Shown: one piece after another, positions 42,369 through 64,000 of the stretch | Layout: each line of letters begins with the position of its first letter | Position numbering within the stretch: position 1 is the first letter of the stretch | Assembly (NCBI RefSeq): GCF_021917145.1 | Contig: NC_061063.1 | Location: 8,325,097 to 8,389,096, forward strand | DNA length: 64,000 nucleotides | From: Hypomesus transpacificus | Taxonomy: Eukaryota > Chordata > Actinopteri > Osmeriformes > Osmeridae | Direction of reading: 5' to 3' | Made by a program: the position numbers and the translations under genes | The notes under the pieces: generated by a model | Seen by the model: only the letters and a program-made list of their open reading frames with translations | Told to the model about the DNA's origin: nothing | The model's database searches: none

Positions 42369-43329
42369 AGCAGGGGAGTGAGTGAGGGTGGGGTGGGCGA
42401 AGGGGGTGAAGGTGGTCAGCGACAATGACACACTTGTAATGACATTTAGGAAGACACCTTCACTAAAACAACCAGCTCTTCACACTCAGCACTCACTATC
42501 GTTTGTGCAGGTTGGGTGGTGGCGGAGTAGATTGAGGGGGGAGGGAGAGGAGAAGGGGGGGGGGGGGTTGAGCTCTACAGGACTAGTTGATGCTTGGTGG
42601 ATTAAGCCCTGGACTTTTCAGTGAGGTGCCTCTGTGTTTTTGGGTCACGGCTCTTCATGTTGTCGTTTTAGAATGTGATGATGTCATAATAGAGCAGTCG
42701 TACCAACGCCAAATTCCTAACCTGTCCCTTTCCCTAATCAAATCCTCACCAGTTTTTTTTAACCAACACCAGAAATTCAACTCAGTACAATACAGACGCT
42801 TCCTTGTACCCGTGCTCTAATCTATAGGCATATGGGTGGTCTAAGCAATAGAGAGGATGTCCTCTATCAGGAATTAGATTCCTCTTGTCCAGTTTCAATT
42901 CAGGGTGGGGGGAAACCCCATCAAGGAATACTAGCTACTAAAGACTATTAGGACACACATTAGTGGATGTGCTGCCCTTAGGTCGCAGCAACATTCAGCT
43001 AGGTCTAGAACAGTTGCCCCAGGCATGTACAGTAAGTGGTGGATTTGATTAGATCTACTAGGAATTTGGATGGGTTTGGAATCAGGCTTTAGTGTCAACA
43101 TGGGGAAAAGCAGTAGGGGTTCTTGTGCATGTAAATAACCAGCCGATGATTGTTTGTTGATTTGTGTTGAGCGAGACGGAAAGGGGGTCACACATCTTGG
43201 GCTGTCACCTTGAATAAGCTCCAGAAATGCTGTCCTCTTTGGTTGCTTCTCTCCTCCTTGTGGCCTTTCTTTCTTTTCTCCCTTTTTGTCTCTCCGATGG
43301 AATGGCTGTTCTGTGCTGAATATGTTGGT
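42137..43329 (+). other. nkain1 3' UTR
   Basis: Presumed 3' UTR. It contains a 37-base poly-G run at 42329-42365 and a shorter one near 42557. No open frame with recognisable similarity was seen. Confidence 0.5.
42329..42365. repeat. Poly-G run, 37 bases
   Basis: Uninterrupted G in the assembled sequence; the true length is uncertain because such runs are hard to sequence. Confidence 0.9.
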
Positions 43330-43337
43330 ACGATGAA

Positions 43338-43493
43338 CAGTGGCGTGTTCAGGGAGTGGCCTAGGGTGGCACGGGCCACCCCTGAAATCTGATTGGCCAC
43401 ACCAATATCTTAAAATATGATTGGCTATATGCCCAGTCAGAGGCGGGCCACCCCTTGTGCCACCCCTATCAAAAATGTCTGGACACGCCCCTG
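43338..43493. mobile_element. 156-bp hAT-type MITE
   Basis: The ends CAGTGGCGTGTTCAG and CTGGACACGCCCCTG are complementary with few mismatches. ACGATGAA flanks the element on both sides (43330-43337 and 43494-43501), a perfect 8-bp target duplication as made by hAT transposases. There is no coding capacity. Confidence 0.88.
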
Positions 43494-43819
43494 ACGATGA
43501 ATGAATGAGTCATTCCACCGACATGTGGTGAGAAAGGTACCATTTGTTGTTAGGGGGGAGGAAGCGAGTATACAGAAGGTTGCTGTTAGGAGGAGAGAAA
43601 AGGTATTTCTGAGTTTGTTTGACTGAAAGAGGAAGACAGGTGTGAGATTAACCTCTCATTTGTTTGTAGTCAGAAAGTTTGGAGAAATAAAAACGTACAT
43701 AAAAGAAAAAGTCCTCCGTTGTCAATGTCTGACCACTGTAAAAATATTATTACTGAGAGATGGCTGCGGATCTATACTGCCTTCACTAAAAGAGGCCTAC
43801 ATGTTGGTCACAACAACAA

Positions 43820-43825
43820 AATAAA
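43820..43825 (+). promoter_or_regulatory. nkain1: Possible polyadenylation signal of nkain1
   Basis: AATAAA 1.7 kb after the stop codon and about 500 bases before the pum1 leader exon. Tentative. Confidence 0.4.
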
Positions 43826-44299
43826 ACACTGTCATATGTTCATGAATAGGACTACTGTCTGAACCCCGTTAACTCAAAAAATATCCAAATGAGCAAAACC
43901 AAAGTCTAGTTTAATTGCTCTGGTAATAGTTGACTGGCAATTCTACTTTCACACCGGTCATTTACATTCCAGCAGCCTAACGGAGCATCCATCCACACAT
44001 CCAGTGACTGTGTGGTGCAGCACGTTACCATGGCTGCTGGACTTCACTCTTTACCATACCCCGAACATTCTGCACCTACTGCACAACATTTATCATAGGG
44101 AAACCGTCAGGCCTGGCTATTAAATATAATGACGGCCTTCACTGGAATCGTGCCATATCTCTGGATGTGCTTTGCCCATTGCCAAATCTGTCATATCTAT
44201 AACCGATCTTTATAATTTGTTATGTTTATTTCGACCCGTATACACACAACAAAGGGACCAAAGCGACCCTCCCCTCTCGGTTGGCGCAATGAACCGCAC

Positions 44300-44430
44300 G
44301 CTCTACTCATTTGTTCCCATCATGCAGCGCTTTCGCCTGCTCCCATTGAGCCGCCATGTTGTCGGAGTGAAAGCCTGGAAGTCGGAGAGAAACTGGGGCT
44401 GAAATCCACGACCATCCACCCTCTCCGCCT
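44300..44430 (+). other. pum1: Candidate non-coding first exon of pum1
   Basis: Sequence around GAGCCGCCATGTTGTCGG ends in a strong donor, CTCCGCCT|GTAAGT, at 44430. The next acceptor on this strand with pum1 coding sequence is at 46359, whose exon starts 11 bases before the ATG, so an upstream leader exon is required. The 5' limit given here is only approximate. Confidence 0.5.
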
Positions 44431-45612
44431 GTAAGTATCACTAACCCCCGGGTACGGTTGTTCTTTGCACCTATTCACGTACACATCGCTTAGTATATTG
44501 TTGTGGTCAAGGTTAGAATGAAGTATCTATGGAGTATTTTAAGTCGGTGAAGCCGCCTTCCCTCTCAGCTGCCTCTTCCTCCGTTGTGTCGGTCTTCCGT
44601 CCCAGACAACCTGGGCCTTTGTTAGCATCCGCGTCATGGGGACCTGTAGAGCCGCAAGCACGGCAGATATGGTTCGAGTCTCCAATGCTCCACAATGGGT
44701 TGTCGTTGTCGGATCTTCCCTGCAGTGTAATGTCTGGGCAGTGTCTGCTCTGGGTCTGAGTAGGCAGACCTTGTTTCAGGGAGGCCGTTATTGTTAGCAG
44801 TAATGTTAGACATGGGTAATGAAACCGTATCAATTATATGGCAAGATTCAATACATCTGATTGTCAACACTACTTTGAATAAATGTCTGTCTTCCATATA
44901 CAACTTTATACAGGTTCATACGGATTTTCACGTGTTAATTGGTTCGGTCCTCCTTTGTTTAGTGGGATGTTTTGATGTGCGCCGCCTGTCAATGTAGCCT
45001 GCTAGCTGACAACTGTTCCTCCGTTTGTATTGTCACACCCTAAAAGCAAGTTTCTGGTAGATTGATCCCCGGTATCGAACAATGATTAACCTAGAAATTG
45101 ACAAAAAAGCCTATTTCCGGGTGGTGAACATGTAACCGCCGGGGTGCGCTTTGGTGAGGGAACTGCCGCTGATGTTTTGGATTTCCGGGTGTTTCACGTT
45201 AATGGTACCTAGCCATCTGTAATTCAAGGAAAGACAAGAATTGCCCTTGTTGTAGGATGTGGTGTGTAGCAAGTATACCACAATAGCTATTTCTTGGTGG
45301 TACGCCTGTCTGTGTCGCTTTTTCCTGTCTTGATTTTTATTGGTGCATCTCCATGGTGGTTAGCTATCTATCTAAGTTAGCTGAACAGCTAGCAACAGTG
45401 ACTGTTGCCCCTTTGAAGGGGGCGTGCGCTTTCCTGGTGTTTTCCAGCGTTTTGAGGTTTCCGCATGAATCGTAAACAGCGGGTGATTTTTACTACATTG
45501 ATGTCTTTTATTTATGTACTAAATGTGCATGTTATCTCGTCCCATGTCCATTCCACCAAAGCCCCACAAGTGCACAGCCCAGCCTTAATGTAACTTTTAG
45601 TCGTCGTCTGTC

Positions 45613-45669
<57 letters not shown>

Positions 45670-46359
45670 ACACACACCTAATGTTTCTTTATGTACAACG
45701 AAAGGTAATAATTCATGCTGCATCACTCCTGTTCTGGTCTATGCACTCTTGCTGTGTTTATGGTCTTTGATATGTAGAATGTCATGTTGCATTTTGAGAA
45801 TGAAAGTTCCAGTTGTTTTTAATTTAAGGGCAGAAGTTAGGTGGATACCAAGTATTTGACTCTGGAGATCCCCTCTCAATGGGTTCCTAAGGTTTCTGAG
45901 TGAAAATGAAATCTTAATCGAATCGCTTGGCTCAAGCTTTAAGGGAATATAGTACAGCACATTAGCCGAAATCTGTTCCAAGCAATTGAGTTGTGTGGGA
46001 TGATTCACGTTTCTCCAGTGCAGAGTTTTAAATTAAAGTGATTATTCACTGTCTATTTAGGTTTGTCAGATATTTTCATTCCCCATATGCATATAGTCAT
46101 CGCAAGACCATGTGATTGCCGCATCTAAAATAGGATAGTAATTACATAAAATTAGGTGGTGACATTATAGTATCCTGTATGTTTAAATGTTAAGCCACTA
46201 TGCTTTTGTAACACACAATGCAGACATGTATGTACTCCACACATGGATGTGCCTTTGTGTTCCCTCATTAAGATCAAGACAGAGAAGTATGATACCGTAG
46301 GCTAGAGAATTGATCACTTTTTGTGTGTTTGTGTGTAAAGTGTGTTTATTCGCTCCTAG
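44431..46359 (+). other. pum1 intron 1
   Basis: A 1.9-kb intron containing the 56-base poly-C run at 45614-45669. No reading frame with recognisable similarity. Confidence 0.5.
45614..45669. repeat. Poly-C run, 56 bases
   Basis: The longest homopolymer in the window, followed directly by CACACACA. The length is probably approximate. Confidence 0.9.
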
Positions 46360-46370
46360 GCTGTGGTGGA

Positions 46371-55910
<9,540 letters not shown>

Positions 55911-56954
55911 AACTCCAGCCGTCCACCCCAGGCCCTACACCTCCAAACAGCATCATGTCAACAACCCCATGTCCTACAAACCCCTCCCTCCCTCCATTCT
56001 GAATCATTATGTACTGGCCCCCTACCTAGTTAGTAGTTACCTAGCATTTAGCTGGCATCATGTAACCTCCCCCCCCCCCATAGACTAAAACAAATAATTT
56101 CACTTTTTTTTTTTTTTTTTTTTTTGCTATTGCTTCACAAAGTCCTGATCCTTCACCAAGTAGCAACCACTATGAGATGGATCGAGTATTTAATTTGTCT
56201 GACGTCACAATCATAGACACGCCGTTGGCTAACCAGCAGAAAGATCATTTAGCATGGGAGATTCGTTTCTGGTCTTGCTTCTATAAATATAACGTGTATA
56301 CTTGGTGTAGACCTTTGCATATATATATATAAATATATATATAAAACTTTGTAGTTTTTCTGGTTTTTGATGTTGAATCTGTATCTATAATGTATCCTAG
56401 TAGTGACCACATACTTCTGACTGTATAATTGTACATTTGTAAACCCTTGTAATGTAAAAGTGCTTTACCACCCTTTTTGGTATGAGAAGAAAAGGAAAAT
56501 CCTCACAAAAAAAATATCTTAGAAACATGTGCATTTCAATGTATATTCTCACCTCCTTGGTTGTGACATATGAGTTGTTGTATATTGTAAATTGTAATAT
56601 CAAATTTTTTTGTTTTGAAAAGCCCTTTCTATACAGCATAGTAGCCTACTTGTACAAAGATCCGCCATGCTTGGTTTTATCCTTGTCACTGCTTAAATTA
56701 AGAGAACTCACCCCTCCCCCCTTTCCTTGACAGATCCCCAACACAGCACATTACTGTTAAACTCGTGGTGTCTGCTTTATGTTCAAGTTTCCTTCTTTTT
56801 TTTTTTTTTTTTTTTTAGATATTTTTTGTTATAGGAATGCTTTTGCCCCCTTCCTGGGGTGGGGGGTATGTAGGGGGTGGAAGGGGAGAGATTATGACTT
56901 AGCCCCACTATCCCACCCCCCCCACCTCCACTCTGCCCCCTTTGTGCTTTGGGG

Positions 56955-57011
<57 letters not shown>

Positions 57012-57330
57012 GGGGGTTACCCATGTATTGTACAGAGGAGACTCTTGTGTTTTTGGCATTTTTCTAGTGCTGTAAGTGCTGTATTATACTGTCCATGTCC
57101 TTTGGGTGAGAGAGGCAGCCCGCCACTTGATGCGGTGTACATTTGGAGCAGCCTTGTGTATATTTACTACGAGCACACCTGTAACCATATGTGTATAGTT
57201 AACAGAACCTGTGTATGCTTATTGCCTGGGCAACTATTTTTTGTAACTCCTGTTGTAGATTGTCTCTAAACAATTGTGTGATCTTTATTTTGAAACAAAA
57301 CTGAACAAAAAAAACTTTCAAAATTTCAAC
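55911..57330 (+). promoter_or_regulatory. pum1: pum1 3' UTR with a cluster of Pumilio-like sites
   Basis: The 3' UTR extends to about 57330, judged from A/T-rich UTR-like sequence; no strict AATAAA was found. Six TGTANATT octamers occur, at 56430, 56540, 56579, 56586, 57136 and 57157. Pumilio prefers A at the last position but tolerates U. A (GA)n/poly-G tract lies at 56960-57017 and poly-T runs near 56106 and 56796. Confidence 0.55.
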
Positions 57331-57982
57331 TTTGTCTGGTGTTTGTTTTTGTAACCTGATTTGTGGGTTTGTGTCCCACTGTTGAGGCAGTAAAAGGCAG
57401 TCGGATATAGGCGACTTGTACTAAGATATACCTTTTATAAATGTCGTTATTGAGTATATTTCTGATTCTTGTACTAAGTATAAGTTGTAGACAACCGCAA
57501 ACCAGGGATGGTGAAGCTAAATCAATCAAACGTTATCTTTCTCTCCCATTCACCGGCAGTGATTTTGAACCAGGTGAGGTACAAAATGGCGGGAGTATTT
57601 AGATGTGTAGGGACTCCCACTTACCGAATCAGTTCGTCAGGGAATTGTGCCAGTTCACACTTTGAAAACCATCATGTTTTACATTCCCTGTTGGAAGCCT
57701 GTGTGACAGAGTGAATGATTCGTGTTAGTTGTTCACCTGAGCGCTGTAATACCACTCCCACTGCCTATTACTGGCACAGCCTGAACGCCGCGCAGGCCCT
57801 CAGCGTGTGGAACGTGCCCTACCTAGCCCTTTGGGACCTCTGTTAAGGCGCGCGCGTCTGACCGAGAGAAGGTTTTCTAAGAGCTGACGGGTGCTACTAC
57901 AGGACCTGCTGGTGCCTAATCGGGCTGCAGGGGGCATCCTCGGCTCACCCGGCGAAGGAGATCCCCCGCATCTCCATTATCA

Positions 57983-58024
<42 letters not shown>

Positions 58025-58401
58025 CCCTCCTTCTGCCAGACTCCCAGGCCGAGCGGCGTCGCCATACGGAACATACTGCTCTCAACTGAGAGGGGGAGGA
58101 GAGAGCGAGGGGAGAGAGAGAACGAAAGACCTGAGGTCTTGTGTCTCCCGATAGTAGATTACAATTCAAGCAACAAGAAAGTAAAACCGGAGAAAAGATA
58201 GGTTCGCTAAGGAATCTCCCATCACCGGCAATTGTTCACCGGAATAATAACGCGCGGTCTGATTGAGAACGGATTAAAAACGCCAGACGGATGATAGCGC
58301 GGACGGGTGGCGCGCTCTGAAGTTGGTGAATACTGAATACCAAAAGAAGCGCTTTTGTTTCTCCCGTGAAGCCATCGGGAGGCTGTGCTCGCGCCCCGAG
58401 C
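57331..58401 (+). other. Intergenic region and sdc3 5' region
   Basis: GC-richer DNA from about 57780 includes (CA)n at 57984-58022 and leads to the sdc3 start codon. It is presumed to hold the promoter and 5' UTR; no start site could be fixed. Confidence 0.45.
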
Positions 58402-58455
58402 ATGAAGCTACCGTGTCTGATGGCGCTCGTGGCGCTGCTTGCTCACACAGCCTCG
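58402..58455 (+). CDS. sdc3: Probable sdc3 (syndecan-3), signal-peptide exon only
   Basis: ATG at 58402 opens an 18-codon exon, MKLPCLMALVALLAHTAS, a hydrophobic signal peptide, ending at a good donor (CCTCG|GTAAGC). Syndecans begin with a short signal-peptide exon followed by a very large first intron, which fits the 5.5 kb of exon-free sequence after it. The syndecan-3 name rests mainly on synteny: in human 1p35 SDC3 follows PUM1 on the same strand. No other syndecan exon is in the window, so the sequence alone shows only a secretory-protein first exon. Confidence 0.6.
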
Positions 58456-59525
58456 GTAAGCACGAGTGTCCCTGCTTCCTTTGTGTTCCATTGTTGTGAG
58501 CAAGACCCTTAAACACTGTTTTACGAAAGAAAAATCTGGATCTATAGGGTACCGGTGTCAGGACCAAGGCTTTTCAAATGCTTAATATGTGCGTGTTACT
58601 GTGTGCCTGTATGTGTGTGTGTTGCATCGTTTATAATGAGGAAACGGTAGCAGTGTGCCTGCTGCTCGGTGATCGGTTGTAAATCTTGTAATCGACCCAC
58701 ATTTCGGCCCTTGCTGCCCGTGACTCCCGTGTCTGGCTCGCGGCCCCCCTTGCCCCCCGCCTTTCTCCTGTCTTTGTGTCTCAGAGTGGGGCTTTTATTG
58801 TGGCATCATGTCCCCTCGGCCTCGATTTCGGATGTGTGTGCAGGGAGAGAATGCGAGTTTGTGCACCAGTAATTAGCGGGTATTCTTTAATTGAGGATGA
58901 TAGCCGGGCTTTAGTCCCGTGTCCTGCTATGTGGTGTCTGCCTCACAATCTCCCATCCTGCCTGTAATTCAGCTCAAGTCACACTGCGGCGGCTTTAACG
59001 ACTTCATTACCGGTTATGGGTGCGAAGACATGGTGGGGGGAGTTCCTTGCCCGATCGCTTGATTTTCAGTGTTAAACGCTAGTTCGATCATCAGTTGATA
59101 ACTGGGCCGTGACTGCCGACTGGGATTGGCGATAGGCTACATCCTAGGGCACATCCGTTACCGGAGGGTGTGTGTTTGTGGCAGAGGGGTGGGGTAGGGA
59201 TGGGAAACGCGATGCGGTAGGCGAGGGATGGGGATGATGTCATCGGGAACCGCAAGGAGGGGAACTGATTAAGAATTCGCGAGCCCCCCGGAACCAACCC
59301 GTGCGTCACGCTCGGCGAGCACCCACACTTTCCGTTACCGATTTACACTGTGAGATTGTTGGACGCTTCTCTAGCTGGACACGAGGATACCGTTGACAGA
59401 ATTAACTAAAGACACACCCACTTTATGTCTCACGCACACACACAGATTAGGCTACTGGGTCGGTCCTTGGTGGCCAGCCAGATATCTCCCAGTGAGTTAT
59501 TATAACCTTAACACCCCAGATGGAG

Positions 59526-59581
<56 letters not shown>

Positions 59582-61848
59582 GTCTCTCTCTCTCTCTCTC
59601 TCACTCTGTCTCTCTCTGTCTCTCTCTGTCTCTCTCTCTCTCACACACTCTGTCTCTTACACACACAAGCACACACACAGTTTGTCATGCTCAGATAAAT
59701 GCAAGTGTGTTCCATGCTGGCACAGGTAACCATCACAAGGACACACACACACACGTGCATGAATCGTCCCGGAATTGCTCACCAACCCCAGACAGCCCTG
59801 CTTTTGGGAGTGTGACACACGCGCACATCACAGATTTTCTCACACAGATGGCACAGTCCTTCCTGCCTCCAGCACCGACTGCGTATGTGTGTCCTAAATT
59901 TAATGATCAATCCCCAGTAGAGTGACTCTGTTTGGTATTTCCTGTGATGGGAGGCTCTGATGTCATATCCAGAGGCATTCGTTTAGATTAAGGCAGATTT
60001 TCCCACAGACACGCTCCCTGTGTCTGTGTGTTGGGATAAATTGCCAGACTTTTTTTTTCTTTTTTCTCAAAAGTACGTATTCTCATCCCTTCGATACGTA
60101 CACAAACACGTGACTTTTGTAATGTGTGTGTGTGCGTGCGTGTCGAAGAAGCGGCTGTGTTTTTGAGGATCGTGTTTTGCTCGTGGAATGAATCAGTTTT
60201 TTGTGCCTCCGATCGTTGACAAAGCCCCCCATAGAGGCCAAGGGGTGGAGGGAGGGAGCGAGAGTTAGAAAACAGAGTGAGCATGGGGATAGAGGAGGAG
60301 TGTGGAATGTGAGAGGCAATTTGACACAGGAAGTGGGTCTTTCTCACTCCCTCAGAGGACAAACAGTCCCTCAGAGACCCCCCCACCACACACACACACA
60401 TGCACACACACACACACACACAGATATGCACACACACATTCACTTTAGACACATAGGTGGATACACACGCCACAAGGTGTTGATATTTCAAGGTTAGGGC
60501 AGGGGTGGCCTCTTCGTCTTTCCAGTCGTTCAGGAAATTAAATAAATCTGAGTTCATATCCGGAGTCGAGTTCACAGACCCGTGCAAGCTCTGTGAGTCC
60601 AGCCCAGCTCGAATGGAGACTGGCAGCACAACAATTGGCCTTACCTAACCCTCTCAGACTGAAAACAACCATCTCTCTAGCCTCTCCCTCAACTCCTGGC
60701 CCCGCTCAGTTACCTGGCTGCTTACAGATTTGTCGATTGGGTGGGAGGGAGCCAGCGGTGACAACGGGGGATGGTTAAACCCAGCCCTCCGTTTCTAGAA
60801 ACAGAGCCCTCAGGCCAAGGTTTCTGTAGGTCACATCCATCACCCAGGAGCGATCTGTGGAAACACGAGCCTGTGTGGTTTGGGCAAAGGATTGTTTTTG
60901 TGCTCCTCTCCTGGAACAGTCCCTGAATGGCCTGAGAAACTCCTCGTCCCGTGTCCACTGGCCAAAACTTGGAAATACCGATTCTAGGAATTCACAGCAT
61001 GATACAACACGAGTTCCCTGGGGATTGTGTGCAACAAGTGGCCCAATGACAACATTCCTGGGTGTTTGTTGGCTGTCCAAATTCTATACGGTATTCTTTT
61101 ATCCATATCGTTATAATACATATATTTGTATGTGCATGGTTTATGGGGTGTTGTTGACTCAACCACCCCCCTCCTCTCAAACACACACACACACAGGGAC
61201 CAGTGGTGTTCAGTGTCAGTACTAGGGTAGCGCTAACAGGGGTGTTGTTGACTCAGTGAGTCAGAGGGAGACTCAGAAGGCTTCAGGTGTTTAAGGTAGG
61301 CCACAGCAGCGTAGTAACCACTACTTCAGAGACACAGCTCTGAGCCACAGTCATCTGTAGTCTGCAGCGCATGCACACAACCCCTCCCCCCCCCAACACA
61401 CACACACACACATGCATACACAGTAATTGGGAAGAACTGCAGGCATACTCACATGCATATTCTCGGGAGAGTGTAGAGATAAAGGAGGAAGATGAATGTA
61501 GAGAGGAGGAGGGGGAGGTCTGCATGGGAGGAATGCTGCACAGGAAGAGACGCTGAGGGACGAAGGTAGATAACAGAGATGGGTGTGGGAAGGAGAGCAA
61601 AAGGATAGACTGTTTGAGAATTGGTGGTTTGAGAAAAACCCAAAATTGAAAGAAGGAATTGATGAAAGGGATGACACGGGCGATGGTAAAGGAAGAGAAC
61701 AACCTATTCTGGTAGAATGGTAGAAATGTAAGGGGGGATAGAGGCAAGGAATGGTAAAGTAGAATGAGAGAGTTTGAGGGGTGTATAGAAAGACCAGGCC
61801 ACAGTGATGAGGGGATAGAGATGGGGGGGGGGGGGGGGTAAGACCAGT

Positions 61849-61980
61849 GGGAGGGAGGGAGTGATAGAGAGAGGGGGAGGGATAGAGAGGGAGGGAGGGA
61901 GTGATAGAGAGAGGGGGAGGGATAGAGAGGGAGGGAGGGAGTGATAGAGAGAGGGGGAGGGATAGAGAGGGAGGGAGGGA
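61849..61980. repeat. 40-bp purine-rich minisatellite
   Basis: Three near-identical copies of a 40-base unit starting GTGATAGAGAGAGGGGGAGG (61861, 61901, 61941). Confidence 0.9.
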
Positions 61981-62040
61981 GGGAGAATGAGAGGGCATTA
62001 GAGGGAAGGATAAAGAGAGAGGGGGGAGGTATCTATCTAT

Positions 62041-62275
62041 AGATAGATACATAGATAGATAGAGTGGGATGGAAGGAGAGGGAGAGAGAGAATGGGAGGG
62101 AGGGGAGGGGAGGGGAGGGAGGGAGAAGAGGGGAGGGAGGGAGGGAGAGAGGAGGGGAGGGAGAGAGGAGGGGAGTAGAGGGAGAGAGGAGGGGAGGGAG
62201 AGAGGAGGGGAGGGAGAGAGAGAGAGAGGAGGGGAGGGAGGGAGAGAGAGAGGAGGGGAGGGAGAGAGGGAGGCC
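62041..62275. repeat. Polypurine tract of GAGG/GGGA units
   Basis: A short (GATA)n is followed by some 200 bases that are almost entirely A and G on the plus strand, with irregular GGGAGG and GAGAGG units. Confidence 0.9.
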
Positions 62276-64000
62276 AGAGCTGCTCAGTCCCAGGGGACAC
62301 GGCTCTACCTGTTCTCCATGGCTGTCGCTATGACAACCACCATTGGCTGCTGCTGTCACGGCTTTATCTCTCTCGCTCTCTGTCACCTCTGTCGCTCTCT
62401 TCCTTATTTTCCATATCTCCCTCTGTGTTCCCCCTGTCTCTTCACTCTCTGTCTCTACCTTCATTTACTCGTCTTTTCCAACTTGTCTTTCTCACCCTAC
62501 CTCTTCCTTGTGTCCGTTTTCCATGCCCTTTCTCATCACAATCTCAGTTTGAAAATATTCTCTAATCTAATCTAATCTCTCCCTTTTCCTCTCTCGCTCA
62601 TGTTCCCCTCTCTTTTTATCCTACTACATCTGCTCGACCGTTTTATCTATACGTAGAGAGAGTGGTGTGTAAGCTTGTGAAATGAAGTGTGTGTGTTTGT
62701 GTGTGTTTTCTAGTAGGGGACCCTAAATTACAGAGCAAGATGCACTGTCTACAAAACCACAAGGCATTCTGGGATCTCTGTGTTGGCGCTCCGCTATAAA
62801 TATAAACCCAGAAACAGGGCGATTCCTTCCCACTAACAAACCTGTGTGTGTGTGTCAGAGAGAGAGAACGAGTGAGAGAACGAGTGAGAGAAAGAGTAAG
62901 AGAGAGGAGTCAGTATAGAGCTATCCAAAGTAGCTGTCCTCACTGGCACTCCAACTCAGCTAAATTGTCCTCTGTAGCACTGTATCGCGCGTCTTTATCT
63001 GGTCATCTCTCTCTCCCTCTATCTCTCCGTTTGGCGTGTTTCCTTAACCACAGGCTAATTAGGTTAATGAGGGGCTGGATGGGTGTGGCCACACTTGGTC
63101 ATCCTGTCCACTCTGCTTGATTTTAGAATTTCGTAATCTGGGCAGTTTGGAGATAACAGCCGATAAAAGGTTGTTGGAAACTGGATTCTTGTTTGTGGTT
63201 CTTGAATGCAACTAACCTTCTAAGTGACCTCCGGAACCAAAGATGAGAGTAGATCTGTGTTTACGTGTGCATGCGTTTGTGATCGGGAATATTTTTTATC
63301 GGTCATGAGGTTATAATACAAACTCAGGAAGTGTGTATTTCAAGATCCGCCCTTCATTTGAAAAAGGGGTGCTTCCTGTGTAGAACAGTCGGTGTGTGTG
63401 TGTGTCTCTGTGACTGAACGTGTGCTGTATGTTTAAATGTGTATGTGTGTGTAAGATTGTGAGTGTGTGCGTGTGCGTCTGAATAATTGAGCCAGTGTCC
63501 CGACAGAGGAGTGAACCAGGTCAGAAGCTCATCCTCCATCGTTTCCTTCCCTCTAGCTTTCTCCGTCCTGACAAGCCTCTCCATGCCCCGCCCGCCTTTC
63601 TGCCTCCCTCCATCCCTCCATCCCTTTCTAATTGGAGGAACAGGAATCATCCCAACGTGAAAAAACTGTCATAAATGTTCATATGCTGTACTTGTCTGTA
63701 AAGATTGGGTTCTACAATTATGAGCAAGGCGTGAGTGGGGAAAATATACAGGTATGCTAATGACGTGCAACTGTGGAAGTAGAAACCACGTAAAGTTAGA
63801 GCAGAGTGTGTGTTGTGTGTGTGTGTTGTGTGTGTATGTGTGTTATGTGTGTGTTATGCATGTGTTCGTTTTTAGATTCCCCCCCCCCTGGTAAATCTTT
63901 GAACCCCAGCTCTTTAAAGGATTCTTTCAAAGACGTTATCAGACTAAACAACCTGCTGAAACTAATGAGGTGTGTGTGTGTGTGTGTGTGTGTGTGGGGG

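Larger units (their letters stand above)
58456..64000 (+). other. First intron of the probable sdc3 gene (partial)
   Basis: No exon was recognised up to the window end. It contains (CT)n at about 59531-59642, CA tracts near 60390 and 61400, a purine-rich block from 61800 to 62275 and (TG)n near 63790 and 63971. Confidence 0.5.

Overview
The window is a gene-dense piece of a ray-finned fish (teleost) nuclear genome. The evidence is spliced vertebrate genes with GT-AG introns, very abundant (CA)n, (CT)n and (GA)n microsatellites, long poly-C and poly-G runs, a Tc1 transposon, tRNA-headed SINEs and an L2-type LINE fragment. I could not resolve the species. There are no prokaryotic features, CRISPR arrays or tRNA/rRNA genes.

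Layout. 1-1286: last exons of ubp1 (CP2-family transcription factor), + strand. 5460-14029: complete pdcd6ip (ALIX), 18 coding exons, 867 codons. 16541-18201: a Tc1/mariner element whose transposase is broken by one stop codon. 24004-27621: the 5' two thirds of arpp21 (R3H/SUZ RNA-binding protein), cut off inside an exon by a 100-N assembly gap at 27622-27721. 28945-31347: fabp3 (heart-type fatty-acid-binding protein). 33028-35153 (- strand): zcchc17. 35795-38289: snrnp40 (U5 snRNP WD40 protein). 39641-42136: nkain1. 46371-55910: pum1 (Pumilio), with a one-base frameshift at a C8 run. 58402-58455: signal-peptide exon of a probable sdc3 (syndecan-3), whose first intron runs off the window.

Two conserved-synteny blocks meet here. 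The first (ubp1, pdcd6ip, arpp21) corresponds to human 3p22.3. The second (fabp3, zcchc17, snrnp40, nkain1, pum1, sdc3) reproduces the human 1p35 order and relative orientations. The join falls at or next to the N gap that truncates arpp21, so it is either a real teleost linkage with missing sequence or a scaffolding error.

The genes are mostly unrelated housekeeping or neuronal genes and form no operon or pathway. Four act on RNA: arpp21 and pum1 bind mRNA, snrnp40 belongs to the spliceosome, and zcchc17 is a nucleolar/splicing-linked protein. The most interesting material is in the mobile DNA. A SINE target duplication has copied the splice acceptor of snrnp40 exon 4. A 558-bp element with a 9-bp target duplication in zcchc17 intron 1 carries the start of a RecQ-like helicase reading frame. 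A TTAA-flanked element sits inside an L2 LINE in pum1. A strong isolated hairpin lies downstream of fabp3. Six UGUANAUU sites cluster in the pum1 3' UTR.
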